Source: Streptomyces turgidiscabies Car8
Lineage (GTDB): Bacteria; Actinomycetota; Actinomycetes; Streptomycetales; Streptomycetaceae
Length of the DNA: 60,862 nt
Direction of reading: 5' to 3'
Assembly: GCF_000331005.1 (NCBI RefSeq)
Contig: NZ_AEJB01000116.1
Span: 1 to 60,862 of the forward strand
In this document: piece by piece, positions 33,640-41,955 of the stretch
Layout of the letters: every line of letters begins with the position of its first letter
Position numbering within the stretch: position 1 is the stretch's first letter
Made by a program: the position numbers and the translations under genes
Notes under the pieces: generated by a model
The model's database searches: none
Told to the model about the DNA's origin: nothing
What the model saw: only the letters and a program-made list of their open reading frames with translations

Positions 33640-34620
33640 GTGACCTTGCCCTCGCCGTTCGTCCTCGTCGAGCTCGATCGGAGCCCCCGTTCCCTTGATC
33701 CTGGTCACGGTGTCGGGCTGGGGGCGGTGGAAGCCGGTGGGCGAGTGCTCGTAGGCGTCGCGGAGAAACCTGTCGAGGCCGAGATCGCGACTGTGGGCGA
33801 CTTCGATGTTCTTCTCACCGCCGCTGCCGATCCGCCGCGCCCCTGGGTGAGCTGCGCCGACCCGCACGCCACGGCCCGCCATCTGGCGGACATCGTCGCG
33901 GACCGACCCGCCGCCTCCGTCGCTCTGACGCAGGTGCTGCGGATGGGGCCGGCGCTGGCGCCGCCCGACCGTCTCGTGGCCGAGTCACTCGCCTATTCGG
34001 TGCTTCAGGGATCGGCCGGCTTCCGCGCCTGGCTGGACGCCACACCCCCTCGTACGTCGCACCCCTCCCCCACGCCGGTACGTCTCACGCGGGACGGTGA
34101 CAGGCTCGCCGTCACCCTCGACCGGCCGCAGGCCCGCAACGCCATGGACGCCGGCACCCGGGACGCCCTGTGCGAGGCGCTCGCAGTCGCCGTGGCGGAC
34201 CCGTCGATCACCCGGGTCGATCTGTACGGCAACGGGCCGGCCTTCTGCGCCGGCGGCGACCTCAGCGAGTTCGGCACGGCCAGGGATCCGGCACAGGCCC
34301 ATCTGGTGCGCGTCCACCGCAGCCCGGCCTCTCTGCTCCAGCTCTGCGGTGCCCGGGTCACGGCGCATCTGCACGGCGCCTGCGTCGGGGCGGGCATCGA
34401 GCTGACGGCCTTCGCGGGGCGGGTGCTGGCCGCGCCGGACACGGTGATCCGGTTGCCCGAGGTGGGGATGGGGTTGATTCCGGGGGCGGGCGGCACGGCG
34501 AGTCTGCCGCTGCGGATCGGGCGGGAGCGTACGGCGTATCTGGCGTTGTCGGGGGAGGCGTTGAGCGTCGGGGAGGCGGTTCGGTGGGGGTTGGTCGACG
34601 AGGTCGTTCAGGGCGAATAG
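33640..34620 (+). CDS. Enoyl-CoA hydratase with an extra N-terminal domain
   Basis: 326 residues. Residues about 1-145 form a small alpha/beta region with no motif I recognise, ending in 'DRLVAESLAYSVLQGSAGFRAWL'. The crotonase domain follows (about 150-326) with 'GNGPAFCAGGDLSEFG', first Glu in 'GAGIELTAF' and second Glu in 'RLPEVGMGLIPGAGGT', so hydratase activity is expected. GTG 33640 is chosen because a -10 hexamer lies six bases upstream. It is the only plus-strand gene between two minus-strand operons. Confidence 0.82.
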   Translation: MTLPSPFVLVELDRSPRSLDPGHGVGLGAVEAGGRVLVGVAEKPVEAEIATVGDFDVLLTAAADPPRPWVSCADPHATARHLADIVADRPAASVALTQVLRMGPALAPPDRLVAESLAYSVLQGSAGFRAWLDATPPRTSHPSPTPVRLTRDGDRLAVTLDRPQARNAMDAGTRDALCEALAVAVADPSITRVDLYGNGPAFCAGGDLSEFGTARDPAQAHLVRVHRSPASLLQLCGARVTAHLHGACVGAGIELTAFAGRVLAAPDTVIRLPEVGMGLIPGAGGTASLPLRIGRERTAYLALSGEALSVGEAVRWGLVDEVVQGE

Positions 34621-34642
34621 CGGTCCGTGGGTGTGCGGTTCA

Positions 34643-34692
34643 TCGGCTGCGGGCCAGTGGGGGCTGGTCGCGCAGTTCCCCGCGCACCTAAA
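34643..34692. repeat. Dispersed Streptomyces intergenic repeat element
   Basis: The sequence around GGGGCTGGTCGCGCAGTTCC followed by CCGCGCACCTAAA is, from general familiarity, a repeat found between genes throughout Streptomyces genomes. It can fold with GGGG pairing to CCCC and sits between convergent genes, where it may act as a terminator. Confidence 0.55.
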
Positions 34693-34722
34693 TGCTCGCC
34701 TGGTGCCGGGCGTCCGGGTCCG

Positions 34723-35499
34723 TCACTTGCCTGTCCACACCGGCGCCCTTCGTTCCGCGAACGCCCTCGCTCCCTCCGTCGCGTCGGCGCTGCGGAACAC
34801 CGCCTCGATCTCCGCGGGTTTCGCCCAACGGCGGCTCCGCATCAGCTTCTTGGTCATGGCGACGCCCAACGGGCCGTTCTGCGCGATCCGTTCGGCGAGG
34901 GCGAGTGCCTCCGCGCGAACGGCGTCGGCCGGGACGACTCGGTTCACCAGGCCGATGTCAGCAGCCCTGGACGCCGTGACGAGTTCACCCGTGAGACCCA
35001 TCTCCAGGGCGACGGCGAGTGGGATGCGGTCTGCGAGGGTGGTGGCACCGCCCGCGGCGAAGAGGCCGCGCTTGACCTCGGCGATTCCCAGGGACGCGTG
35101 GTCCGCCGCGACCACCAGGTCGCAGGCCAGGGCGAGTTCGAAGCCTCCGGCCACCGCCGATCCGTTGAGGGCGGCGACGACCGGGGTGGCGACGCCCTCG
35201 CGGTAGAACCAGAGCAGGCTGTCGAAGCGGGCACCGCGTGCGAACGCCTTCAGGTCCATGCCGGCGCAGAAGACCGGGCCGGCCCCGGTGAGGACGATCG
35301 CCCTGACCGCCGGGGCGGCGTCCGCCTCCTTGAGGACGGACGACAGCTCGTGAAGAAGCTCGGGGTTCAGGGCGTTCCGCGCCTCGGGGCGGTTCATGGT
35401 GGCCACGAGGACGTTGCCCACCCGCTCGGTGAGCACCAGGTCTTCCTGGTCTGGCTGCTTTGGCTGGTCGGCCGGATCCGACTGCTCTGTCTTCCGCAT
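34723..35499 (-). CDS. Enoyl-CoA hydratase
   Basis: 258 residues. A complete crotonase: oxyanion loop 'LTGAGPVFCAGMDL', first Glu in 'AGGFELALACD', second Glu in 'GIAEVKRGLFAAGGA', and a C-terminal 'GPLGVAMTKKLMRSR'. It hydrates a 2,3-enoyl-CoA. Its first 25 residues are a charged, Gln/Pro-rich extension. It is the last gene of the minus-strand transport operon starting at 39735. Confidence 0.92.
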   Translation of the reverse strand: MRKTEQSDPADQPKQPDQEDLVLTERVGNVLVATMNRPEARNALNPELLHELSSVLKEADAAPAVRAIVLTGAGPVFCAGMDLKAFARGARFDSLLWFYREGVATPVVAALNGSAVAGGFELALACDLVVAADHASLGIAEVKRGLFAAGGATTLADRIPLAVALEMGLTGELVTASRAADIGLVNRVVPADAVRAEALALAERIAQNGPLGVAMTKKLMRSRRWAKPAEIEAVFRSADATEGARAFAERRAPVWTGK

Positions 35500-35516
35500 G
35501 GCGGTTCCTCTTCGGT

Positions 35517-35828
35517 TCAGTCGGACGCGGGCAGGGGCTTGGCCGCCTTGATCGCCATCGGGGCGCCGTCGCAGGCCAGTTCGCCGGTCCCGGAGGCGGT
35601 GCAGAGCAGTTCGAGGGTGCCCGTGGCGTCCACGTAGCGCTTGCCGATGACGGTTCCCGAGCCGGGGTCCTTCATCTGCGGAACGGAGGTTGCGGGTGCC
35701 ATGGGCGCGCCCGCACAGGTGAGTTGGGGTCGTGCGTCGGCGGGGGCCCGGATCACGACCACACGGGTGCCGCAGGCGGTGCTGGCTAGCTGGTCACCGG
35801 GGCGCGGCGTCGTTTCCGGAGTGGTCAT
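35517..35828 (-). CDS. Small cysteine-containing protein with an internal duplication
   Basis: 103 residues, not a family I can name. Two similar halves each contain a Cys and the pattern Cys-x-GAPM: 'CGTRVVVIRAPADARPQLTC' before AGAPM and 'LELLCTASGTGELACD' before GAPM. The four cysteines suggest a metal site or disulfides, and the protein looks cytoplasmic (no signal peptide). AAAGGA precedes ATG 35828. Its place within the transport operon suggests a link to the importer or to the hydratase that follows. Confidence 0.65.
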   Translation of the reverse strand: MTTPETTPRPGDQLASTACGTRVVVIRAPADARPQLTCAGAPMAPATSVPQMKDPGSGTVIGKRYVDATGTLELLCTASGTGELACDGAPMAIKAAKPLPASD

Positions 35829-35866
35829 GGCCGGGGTTCCTTTCGGACAGTCGGGCAGGGGCGGCG

Positions 35867-36229
35867 TCATTCCGGTTCGCGGAGCCGGTCCGGTTCGCGC
35901 AGGCTTTCGGCGAGGAGGCTGACGTCGTACGACTGGCGTGCCATCCAGAACCGCAGGAACCCGGTGAGGGAGTAGCGCAGGAAGAGCGCCGAGCCCACCA
36001 CGCCGGCGGCGATTCCGGCGAGGCCGAGGGCGATGCCGTCGTTCTGGACCAGCGGGTCGAGGGTGTTGTGGGTGATCAGATAGCCGGAAGCGCCGAGGAT
36101 CACGCTCAGCGCCATCAGGGCTCCGCCGAGGCGCAGCCAGAGCTGGGAGCGGGCGGCGGCCGGGTCGGGGATCTTCAGCTCCGTGAGTTCGCGGACGAAG
36201 CGGTCCGCACGGGGCTCGGTGGATGTCAT
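35867..36229 (-). CDS. Small membrane protein of the transport operon
   Basis: 120 residues with two hydrophobic segments (about 33-53 'LGGALMALSVILGASGYLI' and 65-88 'GIALGLAGIAAGVVGSALFLRY') flanked by charged ends. No known domain is recognised. ATG 36229 overlaps the stop of the LivF-like gene, so it is translationally coupled to the importer and may be an accessory subunit or substitute component. Confidence 0.7.
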   Translation of the reverse strand: MTSTEPRADRFVRELTELKIPDPAAARSQLWLRLGGALMALSVILGASGYLITHNTLDPLVQNDGIALGLAGIAAGVVGSALFLRYSLTGFLRFWMARQSYDVSLLAESLREPDRLREPE

Positions 36230-36933
36230 GCGGAACTCCCGAGGTAGAGAGCGGACAGTTCGGCGCGCAACCCGTCGTCGGGGTGGCCCTGCCGTTGGAC
36301 CCGGCCACGCACGAGTACGGCGGCCCGGTCGGCGATGTCGAGTACGGCGGCGGCGAACTGCTCGACGACCAGGACGGCCACGCCCTGCCGGGCGATCTCG
36401 GCGACCTGCTCGTAGAGCCGGGCGACCACCAACGGGGCCAGCCCCATGGAGAGTTCGTCGAGGAGGAGGACGGCCGGGTCGGTGGCGAGCCCCCGGGCCA
36501 GGGCGAGCATCTGCTGTTCGCCGCCGGACATGGTGCCGGCCGGCTGGGAGGCACGTCGGGCGAGGACGGGGAAGCGGGTGAAAGCGATCTCCTCGACCTC
36601 GGTCCGGGTGCGGCCGGTGTGGGTCATCATCAGGAGGTTGTCCCGCACGGAGAGGTTGGGGAACACTCCACGCCCTTCCGGGATCAGGCAGACTCCGGCG
36701 CGGGCCAGGTCGCGCGGGGCGGCGCCCGTCATGTCCCGTCCCCCGAGCAGGAGTTGGCCGGACTCCACCGGACGGATCCCGGCCGCGACGCTCAACGTGG
36801 TCGTCTTCCCTGCGCCGTTGGGGCCGAGCAGCGCCACCACCTCGCCGGCGGCGACGCTCAGATCGACTCCGTGCAGGACGGTGATCCGTTCGTGGGCGGC
36901 GCGGATGCCGCGCAGTTCGATCAGCGCGTTCAC
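36226..36933 (-). CDS. ABC importer ATPase, LivF-like
   Basis: 235 residues. Walker A GPNGAGKTT, signature 'MSGGEQQMLALARGL', Walker B 'AVLLLDELSMGLAP' and the LivF-type C-terminus 'YLGSSA'. It is one of two ATPases of a branched-chain-amino-acid-type (HAAT) importer. GTG 36933 overlaps the LivG-like stop (GTGA). HAAT systems in degradation clusters often import aromatic or alicyclic acids rather than amino acids. Confidence 0.92.
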   Translation of the reverse strand: MNALIELRGIRAAHERITVLHGVDLSVAAGEVVALLGPNGAGKTTTLSVAAGIRPVESGQLLLGGRDMTGAAPRDLARAGVCLIPEGRGVFPNLSVRDNLLMMTHTGRTRTEVEEIAFTRFPVLARRASQPAGTMSGGEQQMLALARGLATDPAVLLLDELSMGLAPLVVARLYEQVAEIARQGVAVLVVEQFAAAVLDIADRAAVLVRGRVQRQGHPDDGLRAELSALYLGSSA

Positions 36934-37640
36934 GCGTCCCCCAGGTAGGCGGCAAGGACCGTCTCGTCGTTGCGGATCACCTCGGGCGGGCCGACGGCGA
37001 TGACCTTTCCCAGGTCGAGGACGTACACGTCGTCGCACACGCTCATGACGAGGCTCATGTCGTGTTCGACGAGGACGACGGCCGTGCCGTCGTCGGCGAG
37101 GGAGCGCAGGAGGACCGCGAAGCGTTCGGTCTCCTCGCCGTCCTGTCCGGCGGCGGGTTCGTCGAGGAGAAGCACCTTGGGGCGCAGGGCCAGTGCCCGG
37201 CCGACCTCGACGAGCCGGCCGACGCCGGTGGGCAGGCTGTCGGGCGCGGTGTCGGCGATGCCGGTCAGGCCGAGCCGGTCGAGGATCTCCCCGACCACGG
37301 CGACCGCGCGCGGCCGTTCGGGGCCGAGTTCGGCGGCCACAAGGAGGTTGTCACGGACACTGAGCCGACCGAACAGCTCCAGCCGCTGGAACGTACGGGC
37401 GAGACCGCAGTGGGCGCGGGCCGAGGGGCGCATCCGGGTGACGTCCCGGTCATCCAGGAAGACCCGCCCCGACGACGGTCTACGCAGCCCGGACGCGACG
37501 TCGAACAGGGTACTTTTCCCTGCCCCGTTGGGCCCGATGAGCCCGGTGACGCGACCGGGTTCAGCGGTCATCGCGACCCCGTCCAACGCCCGGTTGCCGC
37601 CGAAGGAAACCGTCACTCCACTAACTCGCAGCGACGCCAC
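36930..37640 (-). CDS. ABC importer ATPase, LivG-like
   Basis: 236 residues from GTG 37640. Walker A GPNGAGKST (about 36-44), the LivG-type 'GLARTFQRLELFGRLSV', and Walker B 'VLLLDEPAAGQDGEE'. The signature is degenerate, 'LPTGVGRLVEVGRAL' instead of LSxGQ; some actinobacterial LivG proteins show this, and the LivF partner keeps a normal one. It overlaps the permease gene by 20 bp. Confidence 0.92.
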   Translation of the reverse strand: MASLRVSGVTVSFGGNRALDGVAMTAEPGRVTGLIGPNGAGKSTLFDVASGLRRPSSGRVFLDDRDVTRMRPSARAHCGLARTFQRLELFGRLSVRDNLLVAAELGPERPRAVAVVGEILDRLGLTGIADTAPDSLPTGVGRLVEVGRALALRPKVLLLDEPAAGQDGEETERFAVLLRSLADDGTAVVLVEHDMSLVMSVCDDVYVLDLGKVIAVGPPEVIRNDETVLAAYLGDA

Positions 37641-39735
37641 GGGCCAGCACCTCCCCGTCCTCCGGGCGCCAGTCGCGCCGTACGCCCCACCACTCGACCG
37701 GAATCTCCGGCTCGGCCGCCGGGGTCTGCCGGACGGCGGCCCAGGTCCGCAGTGCCACGGCCACGACGACGGCTCCGCCGAGGAAGACCCAGCCGTCGAT
37801 GACGTCGCCCAGGCGCAGCAGCCAGGCCGTGGCCAGCCAGGCGACGAGAGCCGTGAGCGCGATGCGGTCGCGGCCGAGTGGCTCCCACTGGCGCCGGAAG
37901 TGGGCCGCGATGCCGTCGGGGTTCCTGCCGAGGCCCATACCGGCGAGTGCCGGCAGCAGGGCGACCGGATTCTGCAGGGCGGGTGCCACGGCGACCAGCG
38001 CGTTGGTCGGACCGATCAACGCGGTACCGGTGAACAGGCCGTTGCCGACCGCGCCGAGTCCGCCGAGCACCGCGACCAGGAAGATCGGCAGTCCGGCCAC
38101 CAGGTTGAACTGGTCGGGAGTGATGGCCCGTTGCTGCATTCCGTAGAGTGCGCCGCCGAGGCCGGCGATCCCCGAGGCCAGCGCGAACACCAGGACCTTG
38201 GCGACGAGGAGGTTGCCGCCGAGCGTGGCGTAGGCGGCCTCGCTGTCGCGCAGGGCGATCAGCCGCCGCCCGAACCTGCCCCGCCGTACCGCCGCCACGC
38301 CGATCGACGCGAGGGCGAGACAGACGGCGGCGAGCACCATCAGTTCCTCCCCGCTGTCCAGCCGGAACCCGAACAGTGAGGGCCCGGTCACCTCCACCGA
38401 TCCCTGGTCGAACAGTGCGACCTCTACGCCGAAGACATGGAAGGCGGGGAGGGTGAAGATCCAGCGGTCGAGTACGACGGCGAAGGCCGCGGTCCCCAGC
38501 GCCAGGTACACGCCGGACAGCCGCAGCGCGGGCAGCGCGATCAGCGCCCCGGCGACCGCCGAGACCGCCACCGCCAGGCCCAGCGCCCACAGTTGCCCGT
38601 GCGCGCCGAAGTGTGCCCACACGACCGCGCCGATGCCGGCCATGCTCAGCTGGCACAGGGAGATCTGGCCCGCGTATCCGGCGAGGGGGACGTACGAGAG
38701 GGCCACCACGCCGAGCGAGAAGATCGGCCCGTAGGTGATGAGGTCCGCCTCGCCGAGCACCGAGGCCAGCACGATGCCGAACGCGACGGTAGCCGCCGCG
38801 AAGACGAGCGTGCCCCGTGCCGTCGGCACCGGGACCGGCGCCAGCCGCCGGTCGCGTCCGCGCAGCCGCCGGTGCGGGAACACCAGCAGGGCGAGGAACA
38901 GGAGCAGGGCGGGCGCGGCGAGGCGCAGGCCGGGCAGGTAGTCGTTCTGTGGCAGGTAGCCGGTGAGATAGCTCTCCGTGCAGCCGATGACGACGGCCCC
39001 GATGAAGGTGAGCGGCACGCTGCGCAGCCGGCCGAAGACGGCGGCGGTGTAGGCGCTGACGATCAGGAGGGAGAGCTGGGCGGCGTCGAGGGTGACGCTG
39101 GGCGCGATCAATATGCCGCCGAGCGCGGCGAGTTGGGTGCCCATGATCCAGGCGAACCTGTTGGCCCGTACCGGATCGGCGCCGGTCAGCCCGACGAGTG
39201 CGCGGTCGTCGACGGTGGCGCGCATCTCGGCGCCGACCCGGGTCCGGTAGAGCAGGACGCGCAGGCCTGCGGCGACCGCGACGGCCACGCCCATGGTGAT
39301 GGCCTGGTGCCAGGTGACGGCGGCGGGGCCGATGTGGAAGGGGGCCCGGTCGGCGAAGAAGGCGGGCAGCGGCCGGGCCACGTTGGGGTCCCAGATCCAG
39401 CGGGCGACCCCGATGAGTCCGCTGAGCAGCGCGACCGTCATCACGAGCCGTTCCGCCTCGCCGAGGGCCTGGACGGGCCGCAGGATGAACCGCTCGACGA
39501 GGAGTCCGAACGCCGGGGCGAGCAGCAGCAGTACGACGGCCAGCGCGACCGGAACCGGCCAGCCCCAGCCGACGGTGAGCTGCCAGTAGGTGAACGCGGA
39601 GAGCATGCCCGCGGCGCCGTGCGCGAAGTTGAAGACGCCGGTGGTGGTGTAGGTGAGTACGAGACCGCTGCCGATGACGGCGTAGATCGCGGCCGTGCTG
39701 AGGCCGACGATGCCGAAGGTGAGGAACTGGTCCAT
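37621..39735 (-). CDS. Fused LivH-LivM permease of a HAAT-type importer
   Basis: 704 residues. Residues about 1-300 are LivH-like ('GLVLTYTTTGVFNFAHGAAGM', 'VDDRALVGLTGADPVRANRFAWIMG'). Residues about 320-640 are LivM-like ('LSYVPLAGYAGQISLCQLSMAGIGAV', 'RRLIALRDSEAAYATLGGNL', 'GMQQRAITPDQFNL'). These are the two membrane subunits normally made as separate chains. About 16-18 membrane helices are expected. No substrate-binding protein gene is in the window. The start ATG 39735 faces the PPOX gene across a 114-bp divergent promoter. Confidence 0.92.
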   Translation of the reverse strand: MDQFLTFGIVGLSTAAIYAVIGSGLVLTYTTTGVFNFAHGAAGMLSAFTYWQLTVGWGWPVPVALAVVLLLLAPAFGLLVERFILRPVQALGEAERLVMTVALLSGLIGVARWIWDPNVARPLPAFFADRAPFHIGPAAVTWHQAITMGVAVAVAAGLRVLLYRTRVGAEMRATVDDRALVGLTGADPVRANRFAWIMGTQLAALGGILIAPSVTLDAAQLSLLIVSAYTAAVFGRLRSVPLTFIGAVVIGCTESYLTGYLPQNDYLPGLRLAAPALLLFLALLVFPHRRLRGRDRRLAPVPVPTARGTLVFAAATVAFGIVLASVLGEADLITYGPIFSLGVVALSYVPLAGYAGQISLCQLSMAGIGAVVWAHFGAHGQLWALGLAVAVSAVAGALIALPALRLSGVYLALGTAAFAVVLDRWIFTLPAFHVFGVEVALFDQGSVEVTGPSLFGFRLDSGEELMVLAAVCLALASIGVAAVRRGRFGRRLIALRDSEAAYATLGGNLLVAKVLVFALASGIAGLGGALYGMQQRAITPDQFNLVAGLPIFLVAVLGGLGAVGNGLFTGTALIGPTNALVAVAPALQNPVALLPALAGMGLGRNPDGIAAHFRRQWEPLGRDRIALTALVAWLATAWLLRLGDVIDGWVFLGGAVVVAVALRTWAAVRQTPAAEPEIPVEWWGVRRDWRPEDGEVLARGVAAS

Positions 39736-39801
39736 GACGCGCCGTCACTCGATGCCGGGGTCGGCCGGCTGAGTGTTCCCCTCTCTGAGGGTGGAAACTA
39801 G

Positions 39802-39829
39802 CTTCTCTATTGGAGAGAATCAAGCATTC
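39802..39829. promoter_or_regulatory. Weak GAGAAT-type region in the permease/PPOX divergent promoter
   Basis: A perfect half-site GAGAAT (39815-39820) is followed at N3 by GCATTC (poor match) and preceded by CTTCTC (39802-39807) as an everted half-site. Related to, but weaker than, the other cluster operators. Confidence 0.3.
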
Positions 39830-39849
39830 GAACAAGGCTGGGAGAAACC

Positions 39850-40320
39850 ATGACCGGACAGCGCAGGGGAACCGCCATCGCCATGACCGAGCCGGAACGG
39901 GACGCGTTTCTGCGTGCCCAGCCCGTGTGCCGGGTGGCGACTCTCGGAGCGGACGGGCACCCCCACACCAGCGCTCTGTGGTTTGTGTGGGACGGCACTG
40001 CACTGTGGCTCAACTCGCTGGTGCGCAGCCAGCGTTGGACCGACCTGGAGCGCGATCAGCGGCTCAGCGTGATCGTCGACGACGGAGGGTCCGACTTCAT
40101 GCGGCTGCGGGGCGTGGAGCTGCGGGGTCGCGTGGAGGTGGTCGGCGAGACACCCCGGAAGGGTGCGCCCGTGAAGGAACTCCGGGAGCCGGAACGGCTG
40201 TTCGCGGACAAGTACGCGGGCGGCCGGGACTTTCCGTACGACGGACGGCACGCATGGCTGAGGGTGACGGCGGAGAAAGTGGTGAGCTGGGACTTCTCGA
40301 AGCTGCGCCGGGAGGGATGA
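39850..40320 (+). CDS. PPOX-fold flavin- or F420-dependent oxidoreductase
   Basis: 156 residues. Split-barrel fold of the pyridoxamine-phosphate-oxidase class: 'VCRVATLGADGHPHTSALWFVWDG', 'LNSLVRSQRWTDLERDQRLSVIVDDG', 'MRLRGVELRGRVEVVGE'. In actinobacteria many of these use F420 to reduce activated double bonds. It is divergent from the importer permease and followed by the NTF2-like operon; ATG 39850 is supported by the gene's normal length. Confidence 0.85.
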   Translation: MTGQRRGTAIAMTEPERDAFLRAQPVCRVATLGADGHPHTSALWFVWDGTALWLNSLVRSQRWTDLERDQRLSVIVDDGGSDFMRLRGVELRGRVEVVGETPRKGAPVKELREPERLFADKYAGGRDFPYDGRHAWLRVTAEKVVSWDFSKLRREG

Positions 40321-40371
40321 CACCGCCGTTGACGCCACGGTGAACGCCGTGAAAATCTGACATGCGATAGA

Positions 40372-40388
40372 CGAGAATGAGATTCTCG
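40372..40388. promoter_or_regulatory. GAGAAT-type operator, perfect
   Basis: CGAGAAT-GAG-ATTCTCG, perfect 7-bp arms, 31 bp upstream of the NTF2-like gene start and about 50 bp after the PPOX gene. It should control the operon 40419-43637. Confidence 0.65.
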
Positions 40389-40418
40389 ACTTTCTCACGT
40401 TGAAGGGCGGAACAGATC

Positions 40419-40856
40419 TTGTCCACCGACGACCCGATGTCCACTGACGACCTGATGGAGATCCAGCAACTGCTGGCCCGCTACGCGGTGTACATCACCC
40501 AGGGGAACCTGAACGGTGTGCTCGCGGTCTTCACCCCCGACGGGACCTACAGCGCCTTCGGCGACACCTACCCCCTCGACGAGTTCCCGGCGCTGGTCGC
40601 GGCGGCCCCCAAGGGCCTCTTCCTCACCGGGACGGCCGTCGTCGAGCCCGGCGCCGACGAGAACTTCGCATCCGGCACCCAGCCCCTGTGCTTCGTCGAC
40701 CACTCCACCCACGACCTGCGCATCGGCTACTACAACGACACCTACACGCGCACCCCAGACGGCTGGCGGTTGCGCACGCGCGCCATGACGTTCATCCGCC
40801 GCAGCGGTGCGCACGACTCGGGCCGGCCGCACGCGTACCAGAGTCCGGGGACATGA
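40419..40856 (+). CDS. NTF2-like (SnoaL_4) protein
   Basis: 145 residues. 'DLMEIQQLLARYAVYITQGNLNGVLAVFTPDGTYSAFG' and the closing strands 'IGYYNDTYTRTPDGWRLRTRAMTFIRRS' define the NTF2 cone fold. Relatives isomerise or hydrate steroid-like and polyketide substrates. The TTG at 40419 has AAGGGCGG at good spacing; the ATG at 40437 (after a duplicated STDD motif) is the alternative. It overlaps the next gene by ATGA. Confidence 0.82.
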   Translation: MSTDDPMSTDDLMEIQQLLARYAVYITQGNLNGVLAVFTPDGTYSAFGDTYPLDEFPALVAAAPKGLFLTGTAVVEPGADENFASGTQPLCFVDHSTHDLRIGYYNDTYTRTPDGWRLRTRAMTFIRRSGAHDSGRPHAYQSPGT

Positions 40857-41953
40857 ACGTCACCGAGTTCCGCACGGACCTGCGGCGCTGGTTCGACACC
40901 AACGACCTCTCCCCCGGTCCCGACGACTCGCTCGACGCTCAGGTCGCCCAGCTCGCCCGGGTCCGGCGCGCGCTGTTCGAGGCGGGGTGGATGCGGTACG
41001 GATGGCCCGCCGAGGTGAGGGGGCTCGGCGGGCCCGCCGTACTGCGCGCGGTGCTCGGTGAGGAGGTCGCGACCCGGGGCCTGGCCGAGCCGGGGATCTA
41101 CTCGATGGTCGAGGTGCTGGCCCCGACGATGATCTCGTACGCGCGTCCGGAGCTGGCCGCCGAGATGGTCCCGCTGCTGCTCGGCGGCCGGGAACAGTGG
41201 TGCCAGGGTTTCTCGGAACCGGGCTCCGGCAGCGACCTCGCCTCGCTCACCACCAGGGCAGCCCCCCGGGGCGACGACTGGGTGGTGACCGGCCAGAAGG
41301 TGTGGACGAGCCTCGCCCAGTACTCCGCCCGCTGCGTCCTGCTCACCCGCACGGCCCCCGGCCACGCGGGCATCACCGCGTTCTTCGTCGACATGGACAC
41401 CCCGGGGATCACCGTCCGGCCGCTGCGCACGATGCACGGGGTGGACGAGTTCGCGGAGGTGTTCTTCGACGATGTGGTCGTCCCCGGCGACCGGATGCTG
41501 GGCAGCCCGGGCGACGGCTGGCAGCTGGCGATGGACCTGCTCCCGCACGAGCGCTCGACCTGCTTCTGGCACCGGATCGCCCATCTCTACACGCGACTCG
41601 ACCGCCTGCTGGAACAGACGCCCGCGTCGGACTCCGCCCAGGACGACGACGCCCTCGGCGCCGCCTATCTCGCCCTGCACACCGCCCGCTGCCGCTCCCA
41701 CACGACGCAGCAGCGTCTGGCGGAGGGGGAGCGTCTGGGCCCGGAAACCTCCGTCGACAAGGTCCTGCTGGCCACGGCGGAGCAACAACTCTTCGACTCC
41801 GTACGGGACTTGCTGCCCGGCACGTTGGAGCTGACCGGGACGCCCTGGCGGTCGGAGTACCTGTACTCACGTGCGGCGACCATCTACGGCGGCACCGCCG
41901 AGATCCAGCGGAACATCATCGCGCGCCGGCTGCTGAACCTCGGAAGGGAGTAG
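40853..41953 (+). CDS. Acyl-CoA dehydrogenase, large subunit-like
   Basis: 366 residues. 'WCQGFSEPGSGSDLASLTTRA', 'VTGQKVWTSLAQYSARCVLLTRT', 'TVRPLRTMHGVDEFAEVFFDDVVVP' and 'EYLYSRAATIYGGTAEIQRNIIARRLL' closely resemble the gene at 23356. It is followed by its own short partner, so this is the second heteromeric pair in the window. ATG 40853 overlaps the previous stop. Confidence 0.92.
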   Translation: MNVTEFRTDLRRWFDTNDLSPGPDDSLDAQVAQLARVRRALFEAGWMRYGWPAEVRGLGGPAVLRAVLGEEVATRGLAEPGIYSMVEVLAPTMISYARPELAAEMVPLLLGGREQWCQGFSEPGSGSDLASLTTRAAPRGDDWVVTGQKVWTSLAQYSARCVLLTRTAPGHAGITAFFVDMDTPGITVRPLRTMHGVDEFAEVFFDDVVVPGDRMLGSPGDGWQLAMDLLPHERSTCFWHRIAHLYTRLDRLLEQTPASDSAQDDDALGAAYLALHTARCRSHTTQQRLAEGERLGPETSVDKVLLATAEQQLFDSVRDLLPGTLELTGTPWRSEYLYSRAATIYGGTAEIQRNIIARRLLNLGRE

Positions 41954-41955
41954 TG

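Noticed and set aside
33636..33645. GGTC-GT-GACC palindrome resembling the FadR-type site at the start of the crotonase gene
   Set aside because: The spacer is one base longer than in the two good sites, it overlaps the start codon and the -10 spacing does not match; probably chance.
37613..40003. 796-codon minus-strand frame overlapping the LivHM permease
   Set aside because: Arg/Pro-rich composition and no membrane segments; the other frame encodes a full permease.
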